This document shows, in pieces, positions 1 through 9,777 of a stretch of DNA of 64,000 nucleotides. The position numbers and the translations under genes were made by a program. Where the stretch lies: positions 310,001-374,000 of the forward strand of contig VNWV01000010.1 of assembly GCA_009801085.1 (NCBI GenBank), in the 5' to 3' direction. The stretch comes from Lasiodiplodia sp. COLG20 (Eukaryota; Ascomycota; Dothideomycetes; Botryosphaeriales; Botryosphaeriaceae). The notes below the pieces were generated by a model. That model had not been told where the DNA came from and made no database searches. It worked only from the letters and a program-made list of their open reading frames with translations. Positions within the stretch are counted from its first letter, which is position 1; every line of letters begins with the position of its first letter.

Positions 1-1046
1 AGGAGCGAGCAAGGAGGAGGCAAGCTTTGCCGAGGCCTTCAACGTCGCCCAGGTCGAGGGACTCGACCTCATCCGCCTTGGCCCGCTCGCACACCTCATC
101 GGCGCCAACAGGGCACGCATCAGCACCGGTGAGCGTGCCGTTGACGTCGTGCACGCGTATGTCGATCAGTTCGTCGACGAGGCGGTTCGGTTTCGGGAGG
201 AGGTGGTGGAGAAGGGAGATGTCGAGACAGGGCAGGAGAAGGCAAACGGCGAGGAGAAGTACGTCTTCCTGCACGAGCTGGCAACACGTACTACGGACAA
301 GAAGCGCTTGCGCAGTGAGCTGCTCAACGTGCTGCTCGCCGGACGCGACACGACTGCCAGTCTGCTTGGGAACCTGTTCTTCGTGCTGGCCAGGCAGCCC
401 GAGGTGTGGCAGAAGCTGAGGGAAGAGGTTGTGACGACCCTCCAGGGAAGACGGCCGACGTACGAGGAGCTGCGGAACATGAAGTACCTGAAGTGGTGCT
501 TGAATGAGTGTAAGTGCTCCCTGCGATTCACCTAGCACCCAAACCCCATGGTCATCCCATCTGCCCACTTCCATCCACGGCAAAACCCAAGCAAAAGCTG
601 ACTCCCCCAACCCAGCCCTCCGCCTCCACCCCGTCGTCCCCCTCAACACGCGCATGTGCGTCCGCGACACGGTCCTGCCCACGGGCGGCGGCCCGCACGG
701 CACCGCGCCCGTCTTCGTGCCCGCCGGCACCATCACCTCGTGGTCCGTCTGGGCCATGCACCGGCGGCGCGACATCTTCGGCGCCGACGCCGAAGCATTC
801 CGGCCGGAGCGCTGGGAGCAGCTGCGCGTCGGCTGGGAGTACCTGCCCTTCAACGGTGGCCCCCGCATCTGCGTCGGCCAGCAGTACGCCCTGACCGAGG
901 CCAGCTACGTCGTCGTCCGCCTCGCCCAGGAGTTCGCGCAGCTGGTGCCCCGCGACGAGAAGGAGCAGTGGAGGGAGCAGGTCGCTCTGACGCTGTGTCC
1001 CGGCAACGGGTGCTGGGTGAGGTTGGTGCCGCCTTCGTCGTCGTAG
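1..1046 (+). CDS. Cytochrome P450, CYP52-clan type (5' end outside window)
   Basis: A heme monooxygenase, probably a membrane-bound hydroxylase of alkanes, fatty acids or similar lipophilic substrates. Two exons are visible: the open frame from base 2 to 509, then 616-1046, with a GTAAGT...CCCAG intron. The 312 visible residues hold the I-helix motif AGRDTTAS (about bases 338-361), the K-helix ExxR read as NESLR across the splice junction, the PERF-like stretch FRPERW, and the heme loop FNGGPRICVG with its axial Cys codon at 870-872. The loop followed by QQYALTEASY resembles CYP52 and related fungal clans. The N-terminal anchor and the oxygen-side half of the fold lie upstream of the window. 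The substrate cannot be read from sequence. The gene converges on the PARP gene. The family call is secure; the CYP subfamily is inference. Confidence 0.93.
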
Positions 1047-1944
1047 TCGTGGTCGTCGTCACCGTCGTCGTAATGGACCCGGCGGCGTTTTTTTTTTTTT
1101 TTTTCCTTTTCGTCCCCCCTCCCCCTTTCGGTCGACATCGGAAGAGTAGCGGTGAAAATTGGCTCCCGGCTTTGCTTTTTGGTGGCTTACCTGTACACGT
1201 TTGTCTTTCTTCATACCTCCTTTTCTTTTTCTGGGATAATCTATTCGGCGTTATCTGGGAATGGGATTCAATGGGATGGTATATATCCCAGTACATACAC
1301 GGTTGCGCTCACGCGCACATAGGCTTGGTACAACCTGGTGGGCGGCTGTCTCCTTTTCTGTTTTTTACCCGTTAGACAGGTTCAATGACTATGAAATGAG
1401 AAAGACGATTTCAAGTCAACGACACTCTTGCATTAGCTTCCCTTACTTTCCCGATGATCTCATTGCCAGAACACCGCGCAAAGAAACTATTAAGCATATT
1501 GGCGAAGCAAGTTCTGCACATGTGTATGAATGTGGGAGATGAAGCGCTTTGAGCAAATGAATATTTGAGATTCGAGAGCTAATGCTACGCTAGCTACTTT
1601 TTTCTCCAGTGCCGTTTTTGCCGAACCTGTCGAACTCATGACCTTCTCGCCATCTCCATAGCGATGCCGGTGCCAGAAAAGCTCAGACCGTGAGACCATG
1701 AAAAGACACTAAAGTACATGATAGCCGAAACTGATTTTACCTATGACGCCTTCACGCCCATGCTATCGTTTCATCAACTCAGTTGAAGGAGGAAAAAGAA
1801 AAACAAATCGAGTCAGCAATATAGCAAGTGAGGAATCAACCCTGACCGTGAACCAGAATAAACCATGCAGCCAGCCTTTAACAACACTTTCAATGTACTG
1901 GGAGTACCGAGAACAAAGCTGGACCCAGGAGCAGTGTCGAAAGT
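1047..1944. other. Convergent intergenic region (P450 / PARP 3' ends)
   Basis: No gene is supported here. It holds the two 3' flanks, a GTC-rich stretch just after the P450 stop and a 17-base T run at 1088-1104. Open frames are short and lack coding character. Confidence 0.6.
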
Positions 1945-4025
1945 CTACATCCTCACCTGGAAAAGGTACCGAAGTCGAATCTGAGCCACATCATAGCAGA
2001 TGAACTCGTTGTACTGCAGGTATGCGCCAGGAACATTGGTAGATCCCGGCTGAATGCTCACATCGGGCATCTTGACACCGGCCAAAGAGGGGTGAACACA
2101 GCCAGCGTCCTTCCATCCTAGCGGTGCAGTCATTCCTTTACCCCAAGTAGACCACATTCCCTTGGACTTTGCATCTTCTCCCGCGTTGTAGTTGGAGTTC
2201 GTCAGTTCTTGAAGAGGGTTGCCGAGCTCAGCCTCACAAAGCAGAAGCAGAGCCGTGCCGCCTGAAATGTAGGAGCAGCAGTAGTTGGCGGATTTGGAAG
2301 ACATGTCAGCAAGGTAAATTCCCTTGCCAAACATGTAGCCGCTCACTGGGGCCTCAGGAGGTGCGATGCGAAGACCTTGGCTGAGGATACCGCCAAAGTT
2401 AGTAGCTCGGGAACCATGCCACAGAAGACGCCGATCGCGAACTGGCCCAGCGAACACGCTCTTGTCGAAACGATCATGTTCGCCTTGACGTTCGATGCGG
2501 AAGATGGAATCGATCTTGTAGTTGACCCCGTGCGTGTACCCGCGAGTTTTGCTTAGGTACTCCGAAAGTTCCTTGAACTCGGCACTGTTTTTCTCGAGAG
2601 GACTCATCTCCTGCATGCCCAAACCTCTGTATTGCTTGTCCAGAGTATGTAAGACTTCGCCGTTGGCCGATTCGTCTTTCATGATGTTGGAGGCATCCTT
2701 CATGTCGGCCAAGTTCTCCAAAAGCTCGACCTCACGCTTGAGGACATCCTGAGTGCGTATCACAGGCGGCCGGTTACGACCGAAGTCGTGTGGGATGAGT
2801 GAGTAAAAGAGGTTGGAGGCATCCTCGATGTCGGAAGCTCTGGAAGTAGAGTCGTCAATCAAAGCAGAGAGGTCCTTGAGGGTCTGGAAACCCTTCATGA
2901 TAGTAGCTTTGCTGAGCTTTCCCAGGGGCAGCTTTTTCGAGTCGTAGTTGAGCTCGCTCATAGCGGCAGCGAAAAAGTCCGTGTTGAATATGAGTTGCAT
3001 CAACTTCTGGATGGGCAGCGCAAGGGTGCAATCGGGTGTGTTGCCGCTCTTTTCAGCCTTCTTGTCCTCGTCCTCTTCTTCGTCGTCCGACTGGTAACTG
3101 CGCTCGATGAAGACGTACTTCTTGCTCTTGGGAGCCTCCGTGCGGTCCTCCCAGCGCAAGCCGGATTTGTCCTTGAACTTCGCTTCGAATTGACGCTTCG
3201 CATCGGCAAGCGATCCGTCACCGAGAGCTTTCATCTGTCCACGTTCGCCAACCCGGCCCCATCGAGACCAAGTGACACAGTGTCCAGTGCCATTACCCAG
3301 GACCTGGGACAAGTCAGTAAAATGTGACTTCGGGGTCAAGGGATCTAAATCCCCAGCCAAAATCAAGAGGTGTTTACCTGGAGTCGGTAGAACTTGTTAT
3401 TGTTGTTTCCGGCATTCGTTTGGTTCAAGGCAGCATCCCAAATGACTCCGTCAGGATCAACGTGAACACCATATCCACCAAGGTGGCATTCCTCGTCCAC
3501 GGGAATTGCAATGTTCTTCGATTTGGCAATCTGTCCTTCACCGAAGTTGGGGGTAGGCTTTTCCTTCTCGATGACAGCCTTCTTCTTCTTGGTGTCAGGC
3601 TGGTCTGCTGAACTTGCATTGTCATCAGAAGAGGCTTGGCGCTTCTTGGAGTCTTTCGTCTGTGAGGCATCGGTGCCGGAGGCGGGCGTGGCGTTAGAAT
3701 TTGCGTTGCCGAAGGTATACTGCGTCTCGTCGGCCTTCGCGTTGGATTGCTCGGAGTCCAACATCCAGTCCAGGTTCACAAGGAAGATGTCGCGACTCTG
3801 AGCATCCTTGACCTTGCTCGAGGATTTGTCGACATCAGCTTGGGTGGTAACGAGATGGGTTGCGTCCTTGGTGACGGATTTGGCAGTCTTGGCTCCCAAG
3901 CGAGCGGCGTGGTCGAGCAGCGCCGACTGCGATTGTCCAGGGAATGTGCCGCTGAAGACGACACAGCAACCTTCCAATGGAGGCGCGGCTGGTGCAGCGG
4001 CTTTCTTTCCTCGTTTCGGTGGCAT
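1945..4025 (-). CDS. Poly(ADP-ribose) polymerase (BRCT-WGR-PARP)
   Basis: A nuclear enzyme that moves ADP-ribose from NAD+ to proteins in DNA-damage signalling and chromatin control. Exons are 3378-4025 and 1945-3303 (reverse strand), joined by a GTAAAC...CCCAG intron inside the WGR domain, giving 668 residues, a normal size for a fungal PARP. In order: a basic N-terminus; a BRCT domain (about residues 15-110, with CVVFSGTFPG and the closing LDWMLDS); a linker rich in Ser/Asp/Lys; a WGR domain (WSRWGRVGERGQ); the helical regulatory domain; and the catalytic domain. The H-Y-E triad is present: His in LLWHGSR (about residue 512), Tyr in GKGIYLAD (about 546) and Glu in YNEFICYD (about 648). It should therefore be active for polymer synthesis. 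The C-terminus RYLFQVRM looks natural. There are no zinc fingers, as usual in fungi. The gene is divergent from the F-box gene across a repeat-bearing spacer. Confidence 0.95.
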
Positions 4026-4381
4026 GGCGATGGTGCAGATTGCTGCAGAGGTGAAGGAATGGGCGTAGATATATTAGTTGCTGCAAAGGAGAACCGTGCG
4101 CGGAGGGATCTCGAAGCGGCAGGCAGCCACGGCCACAAGCGTGCTCTTTGTCTCTGCAAAGGCAAAGTCTTCGGACACAATTAGTTCTTTAAATGCGCTC
4201 AGCGACAGCAATTGAGTTGATTTAAGGGCACTGACTCACCTCAACCTCACCACTTCCCGTCGCTTCTTCTGGTTGTCGCGGTTGCAGCTCTTGCGATTGG
4301 TGTTGGGTAGGTGCTGCGCGGGCGCGGCCAATTAATGAGGGGGATCCGCCAAGACGCTACGGAGACGGCGCACCAGCAACA
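4026..4381. other. PARP upstream region
   Basis: The 5' flank of the PARP gene, up to the edge of the inverted repeat. I see no clear TATA box and no supported coding sequence. Confidence 0.5.
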
Positions 4382-5180
4382 TTGCCTCAGAAGCTCAGAC
4401 GTCCGCCCCCCGACGCGCGCGCTTCGCTTATTGGTGTAATCTTCGATTACGCTGCTGACCAATGCTTGGCACGCTTTATGGGAGGGACGTCTGAGCGCGT
4501 TTCGCACCTTTTGTATGCAAAACTCAAGGGTCTACCCCGTGAAAATGGGTGTTTAAGCACCTACAGCGCTGTAACCACCCGATAAAAAAAGCCTAAAAGT
4601 TGATCAAATATGCTATTAAATTTGCTCTATCTAGTAGACTACTTTTTTTTATTGTATTTTCTTTAGTTATAAAAATGAATTAGGGATTTCATTTCGCACA
4701 CTTTGTATGTAAAACTCAAAGGGTATAAACCCACTTCTAGCACAACGAATATACATATATAATTAATAAAAGTTATATATTTAGAAACTAGATGCAATGG
4801 CCTACAAAAGGACACCTTAATATTTTAGTAAAGCTCTTTAGATTCTCTTAACTTTTACTTACTAAAAGGGATATTTTTCGTCTATTTTTAGAAACTATAG
4901 AGAAACTAGCGGTCGGAATTAGCTAAAAAGTTGATAGAATATACTAGGGACTTAGCTGATTTAAATAATATATATATTAAGTATATTTAAAAAGGTTGGT
5001 TGTTGCTGAATTTTGGTGTGTTGGTGTCGGTGCGAAGGCGTTGAGTTTTGCATACAAAAGGTGCCAAATTGCCCTCAGACCACGCTTGAGCAAACGTGCC
5101 GATCGGCCCTTGATAGGCTTAGCCGTATCAAAAATGCCGCATGAGGCACGGCGAAAACGGGGGCTGAGCTTCTGAGGCAA
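4382..5180. repeat. Diverged inverted repeat with AT-rich core (decayed element)
   Basis: The left arm (about 4382-4527) and right arm (about 5041-5180) are inverted copies. The outer 17 bases TTGCCTCAGAAGCTCAG (4382-4398) match the reverse complement of 5164-5180. The inner ends match over TCTGAG (4490-4495 / 5074-5079) and 24 bases centred on CTTTTGTATGCAAAACTCAA (ending 4527 / starting 5041). Between these anchors the arms are diverged but alignable (GGCACG at about 4468 / 5095). A third, mutated copy of the inner end lies at 4691-4720 in direct orientation. The core (about 4570-4985) is strikingly AT-rich and stop-filled, as expected of RIP-mutated DNA. Both arms, read inwards, encode the same short peptide HLLYAKL, so they may be ends of an old coding element. 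I see no transposase and no clear target duplication. Confidence 0.75.
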
Positions 5181-5568
5181 CCAGCAACAGCAGGCACGGT
5201 AGGCAGCAATCGCCCATTCGGGTAGGCTAATAATAACCCGGCATTTTGCCAACGCGCGTTGACGCGCCTGCCCCTCTGCTCCTTCCCCAAACCAGCGAGC
5301 TCGAATCTCTCGCGCCTTCACGTGGGCTGATCTCCAGGCAACCACGGCCACCGGCCAGGCATCGTCCCTATCGGAGCAAAACACAACCACAGTGATCCCG
5401 CTGGCAGCGTGCACTGTGCAACTTACAACAGGCAACAGTCGCCCAGACCCATCGACTATTCCTCCTCTCAAAATACCATCGATGTCCGTGTGGTAGGAGC
5501 TCAAGTCGCCGTCTCCCTTCTTCTCTCGTCCAGGAAATCCTTCCAAGTCCATCCAGCGAGCCAACAAG
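5181..5568. other. F-box gene upstream region
   Basis: Normal-composition DNA between the inverted repeat and the F-box start codon. No coding sequence is supported, and I see no obvious TATA box. Confidence 0.5.
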
Positions 5569-7056
5569 ATGGACCCTCAGGCGGACTCTCGCATCGCCAA
5601 GCTCCCGCAGGAGCTCATTGACCGCATTGTCGACTTCCTGCCCACGGTGACCCTGGGTCACGTTCGTCTGACCTGCAAGCTCATGGAGCACCATCTCTTC
5701 ACCTACTTCTCCAAGCATTACTTCACCAAGAAGCAGTTCATGGTAACCGAAGCCAGTCTGCAAGCATTGGTTGACATCTCAGAGCATCCCGCCCTTTCGC
5801 CATGTCTCAAGCACCTCATCATTGGCCTTGACCATTACGTTTTCTGGTCTAGAGCCTTTGCCCCGGCACAGGATACCACAGTCTTCATACAGCGCAAGGG
5901 AGCTGCTGAGTCGCAGAAACGCATGTTCACCACAGGCCGGGCGGTAAGTCTGTTGGCTAGGGCTCTGAGCAACCTCCACAATCTGCAAACACTCGATATT
6001 CGGGACTTCAATTCACAAACGCGGGTCCGAGATTCAGAGACAGGCTCTGGGGCATGGAGAAGCTGGGGTGCTCCTACTGTCGAGGCTCAAGGCCATGAGT
6101 TAGCTATGAGTGACGGCAGTAACACTACCAATACGGGCGATTATTTCCAGAACCGAGTTTTCCAAGCGGTCCTCGGTGCCATGGCCAACTCGTCCGGCCG
6201 ACCCCAGGCACTTATGGTCATACTAAGACACAGGATCCGAGGCCTGAATGATTGTGCGTTTGGTCTTGATCCTTGGATGGAGGAAAACATCGCCCCAGCC
6301 TTGGAAAGCCTTCAGACCCTTCATCTCGATGTCCTTCTCGATAATCAGACACACACATTCATCACGGATGCCCAGCCCTTTCAGGATATCTTCGACATGT
6401 CGAACACCCGTATCAGACATTTCCTTTCTCGTACTCGAAACGTCACATCGCTTCGGCTGAACTTCCAGAACACACCTACACAACTGAGCTTCAGACTCGT
6501 AAACTGGCTGTCCACGCTACCCGGTACGGATCCAGTTGCAAAGCGATTGCCGTGGATCTCACCATGCGAACTTGAAGCTCCGCCACCGTGGGATGACTAC
6601 AATCCAGCCCCTGTGGCGTTGCCCCTCACACAGCTGGATCTGGGCGCGGCGCACATCAGCACTAGCACACTGCGAAAGCTATTCCGAAAGTTCCATCAGC
6701 TCAAGGGTCTCAGCCTCTTCAATGTGGTGCTCTATCCCTCATCCCTCCAATCTGGATCTGGAAGCCGTGTCAACCTATGGTCCGATATGTTCAAAGAGCT
6801 ATCAGCTGATCTCCCTCCAAACTTGAAGTCTTTGAGCCTCCGCCGGCTGAAACAGGCAAACACTGAGAACTTGAACATATCTAGCCTTTTTGTCGGGTTT
6901 GATGGGCAGCCATCGAAGGAGGTCGAGGTTTCGAAGAAAAGCTTGGAACATCTGGCTGAGGCTACCACAGTCGATTGGCCAGTCATTCCGAGCAACAACT
7001 ATTCTGGAGAGGACAGCGAGGATCTCGACGAGGACGAGGACGGGGATGATGAGTGA
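5569..7056 (+). CDS. F-box protein
   Basis: A probable substrate adaptor of an SCF (Skp1-Cullin-F-box) ubiquitin ligase. It is a single uninterrupted exon of 495 residues starting at ATG (ACAAGATGG context). The F-box lies at about residues 9-55: KLPQELIDRIVDFLP followed by the LTCKLMEHHLF helix, the usual arrangement in fungal F-box proteins. The rest is a long alpha/beta region with repeated Leu-rich strands (for example LPLTQLDLGAAHIST and LPPNLKSLSLRRL). These suggest degenerate leucine-rich repeats, the probable substrate-binding surface. The C-terminus is very acidic (Asp/Glu tail after about residue 480). The target is unknown; proteins of this shape are numerous and poorly studied in filamentous fungi. 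Its 3' end converges on the metallo-beta-lactamase gene. Confidence 0.88.
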   Translation: MDPQADSRIAKLPQELIDRIVDFLPTVTLGHVRLTCKLMEHHLFTYFSKHYFTKKQFMVTEASLQALVDISEHPALSPCLKHLIIGLDHYVFWSRAFAPAQDTTVFIQRKGAAESQKRMFTTGRAVSLLARALSNLHNLQTLDIRDFNSQTRVRDSETGSGAWRSWGAPTVEAQGHELAMSDGSNTTNTGDYFQNRVFQAVLGAMANSSGRPQALMVILRHRIRGLNDCAFGLDPWMEENIAPALESLQTLHLDVLLDNQTHTFITDAQPFQDIFDMSNTRIRHFLSRTRNVTSLRLNFQNTPTQLSFRLVNWLSTLPGTDPVAKRLPWISPCELEAPPPWDDYNPAPVALPLTQLDLGAAHISTSTLRKLFRKFHQLKGLSLFNVVLYPSSLQSGSGSRVNLWSDMFKELSADLPPNLKSLSLRRLKQANTENLNISSLFVGFDGQPSKEVEVSKKSLEHLAEATTVDWPVIPSNNYSGEDSEDLDEDEDGDDE

Positions 7057-7569
7057 TCCTATGTGTCACGGGAAAGACGGCGTCACGGGCGGTCACATTT
7101 GCCTTAGTATTAGCTCCAACTTTAGGAGTCTTTGATTGCTCTGGTGGCGTTTCTAGTACTACATTGCATCGGTACAGGCAGTTCGAGGGAAGATCATGAA
7201 TCTATTTTACTTTGCTATTCTGTCTTTATGTCTTTTCATGACTCCCCATTGAGGAGCGCCGTGAAAGTATATTAATTCGACATTCACGTCCGGACGATAG
7301 CTTCAACTATCCGTGGTATGTTCTTTTCCCAAAGGAAAAAAAGGAAAACGTAGGTATAATTATTACGTTATGTTCCAGGCCCCTGCTATTCTTCGCGCTA
7401 GCCATTGGCTATAGTGCCCCTCTGTATATATCAAATAGCTGTAATGATGTTATGAAGCCTAATGAATGAGCTTTGAATATTAATACACGATACCCCTCCC
7501 GGGCGGTCACCCGACCACCAACATAGTTCTCGCCACTTTCCCCACTCTGCATTTCAATTTTCATAAGCG
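7057..7569. other. Convergent intergenic region with a palindrome relic
   Basis: The 3' flanks of the F-box and metallo-beta-lactamase genes. No gene is seen. It contains one good arm of the palindromic repeat described at 60.7 kb. Confidence 0.6.
7286..7316 (-). repeat. Second copy (one clear arm) of the 60.7-kb palindromic repeat
   Basis: Starting with ACGTCCGGACGATAGCTTCA, this segment matches the arm of the palindrome at about 60692-60718 in reverse orientation, with only a few substitutions. The flanking bases on the loop side (about 7261-7285) also resemble the loop of that element. The other arm, expected at about 7240-7262, is recognisable only in pieces and seems to have lost several bases. 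Confidence 0.7.
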
Positions 7570-9102
7570 CTATTGTTCTCGCTTACCAAGGCCCGCCGCC
7601 TCTGCAAAATCTTCCAGAAAAGCCCATCTGGCCCTCGTCGCGAGATTCCGCCCTTCCCTCCATGCATCCAACGTCCCTTCCGGCCAAACCAAACCCTTCC
7701 CCTTCCCTTCTCCATCCGCGCCGTAGAATACGCTCAACAAACTCTCATCGTGCGCGTTGACGACAAACACACTCTCATCGGCGTCAAACTCTTGTAAGCC
7801 GTCGATGCTCCAGACGCAGTCATCGAAGTTGTACGGGAAGAACTTCGTTGGAGCGTAGAAAGGCTTCGTCGCCTTTTCGGGTAGGCTGGCGGCAGGATGG
7901 ATGGGGGCAAAGAGGGCACCAGGGCAGACCGTAGAGTGTTGAGGATGACGCGGGAAAGGCGAGGGAACAATAGTACGCGGGAGGGGGAGGTAGGGCGAAG
8001 GGCGGAACTCGGCGCCGTGGTGGGCGCAGTCCTGCGTCTTGCGTCAGTACTCAAACCGCTTCTGCATACTCCTGACGTGGATTGAAACAGGACTTGAGTG
8101 TGATGAAATAAAAGATGAAAAGCACAAGAAAAATAAAATATAGCCAGACTCACCCCACCCATAAACACAAACGCCCCATCCCCCTCCCCAGCCCTTACCC
8201 TCGCCAACCCGCACAAATGCCCCATCGCATGCCCGGGCGTATCCAAAAGATAGAAGCTCCCATCCCCCCACCAATCCACGGCCCTAAACCTCCCGATCTT
8301 TAACCCGTCCTCAAACCCCACCTCCACCAGCTCCCTCCCCGCCCACTCCTCCCCCTTGACCGGCGCGCCCTCCACCTCTGGCCACCCGGCGCCGAACGCC
8401 TGCGTGAAGCCCGGCCCGACGACCAGCTTCGTCGACGCGGCGGGGAAGCGCGTCACGTCGCCCGTGTGGTCCCAGTGGTGGTGGCTCCACACGACGGCCT
8501 CGATGTCGCTCGGCCGCAGCCCCCCGGCGGCCAGCACGTCGACGACGTCTCGCGGCTCCGCTTCCGGCTCCGTATCCGCCTCCCACTTCGGAGAAGAGGA
8601 AGACGAAGGGTCGATCCAGCGCACCCAGAACTCCTTGGCCGGGTCGTTGACGCGCTGCTGCACGGCGGGCGCGAAGCCGGTGCGGCAGTCCTTGCGGACG
8701 GAGAGGTCGAAGAGGAGCTTGCGGCCGGACTGGTTGTGCGTGACCAGGAACGAGTATGCGGGGCCGGTCATGCGGTCTTTGCCGCGGATCTGGGGCTCGA
8801 GGAAGGGTGCGATGGGGAGGGAGACGCGGACGCCGCTGTGATAAGAGTTAGATAGAGAGACGAAGGATGACTGGTAGTTGTGATGGTCTGTTCCAAGGTT
8901 ATGGTGCTTTTCTCCCCTCCCCGAGGGACGGATCGTATTGATCTTGTGCAGTGAAGGTGGTAATCACGAATGAGATAAGTGAAGCTCACGTGTCGATAAC
9001 GGAAACAGATACGGTGGATCTCGAGGGCGGAATGTTGAGGTTCGGCGGGCCCTTGGGCGTTGCGAAGAATTCTCCCCCGCCGTCCGCGTTGTCTCTGGCC
9101 AT
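7570..9102 (-). CDS. Metallo-beta-lactamase-fold hydrolase (lactonase-like)
   Basis: A probable di-metal (usually zinc) hydrolase; many fungal relatives are annotated as lactonase-like or sit near secondary-metabolite genes. Exons are 8990-9102, 8154-8835 and 7570-8031 (reverse strand), with 154- and 122-bp introns, giving 418 residues. The start ATG at 9102 is the first in frame and leads into NIPPSRSTVSVSVIDTG, the usual first strand. The metal-binding signature HxHxDH is present as SHHHWDHTGD. Further ligand positions are likely in DTPGHAMGHLCG and, after the second splice, in GGDCAHHGAEFRPSPY, which is formed exactly across that junction and confirms it. No signal peptide or membrane segment is visible, so it is probably cytosolic. 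The substrate is unknown. Three TGACGT sites lie upstream. Confidence 0.9.
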
Positions 9103-9777
9103 TCTGATTGGTGATCTCCCGAACGAAGAATGGTTTCCCTTTCGCTGCCGCGCGTACACTCTCTCAGTGGTTCGTGAAGGCCAGTGAGGCTATGCTTATG
9201 GTGAGGTCAGCGTTAAGGGAACGGGGCTTTGGAGAGTATGATGTGGAATATATAAAGTCAGCAGCATCGGTCAAACGGGGATAGTCTAAGCCGCTGTTCC
9301 CGGATGCTGACTTCACCCTCCAGGAATACGATGCACACCAGGATTAATAAAACCTCCGAGGAAGTCTGGATAAGCAAAAAGTGGGGTCCGCATCGTGACG
9401 TCGGCAGGATGATGACGTGCTTACACCCGGGTCCGCGGGTACGGAGCAGTCAACTGAGTTTTAGTCAGCAATAAGCAACTACCGGCTCAGCAGACCAGCC
9501 CAAAGCGTAGCTTGACCGGGAACATACGGCGAAAGCAAAGTCAAAGAAAAGTTATGTTCCACGTCGGTGACCACGATGCGCAAACGGTTCGCAGAAGTAA
9601 TCCTGTGATTTATGAAGTGACGTATTAACATGACACAGTACCGACATTACCCATTCCTGACATTCATCTGGTACCAAAAGTCGTTCGTCTCAAAGAAGAA
9701 AACAATGAGAAATCCAACGAGTGCATGGTAGGTATCACCGTCATCGTAAATGCAAAGGAAGGACGGACGAGCGACAC
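9103..9777. other. Upstream region of the MBL-fold gene
   Basis: No gene is seen. It carries the TGACGT cluster annotated separately and the 3' flank of the TMEM135-like gene. Confidence 0.55.
9396..9625 (+). promoter_or_regulatory. Cluster of three TGACGT (bZIP/CRE half-site) motifs
   Basis: TGACGTCG at 9396-9403, TGACGTGC at 9413-9420 and TGACGTAT at 9618-9625 lie 300-520 bp upstream of the metallo-beta-lactamase start. TGACGT is the core bound by fungal ATF/CREB-type bZIP factors. Binding is inferred from motif alone. Confidence 0.45.

Noticed and set aside
1800..1945. Extra 3' exon of the PARP gene after a GTGAGG donor
   Set aside because: The existing C-terminus after the catalytic Glu is of normal length; candidate downstream exons give unrelated sequence.
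4490..5079. Intact DNA transposon with terminal inverted repeats
   Set aside because: No transposase frame and no clear target-site duplication; the arms are too diverged.
1..9102. A secondary-metabolite cluster (P450 plus metallo-beta-lactamase)
   Set aside because: No backbone synthase, transporter or pathway regulator is nearby; PARP and the F-box protein separate the two.
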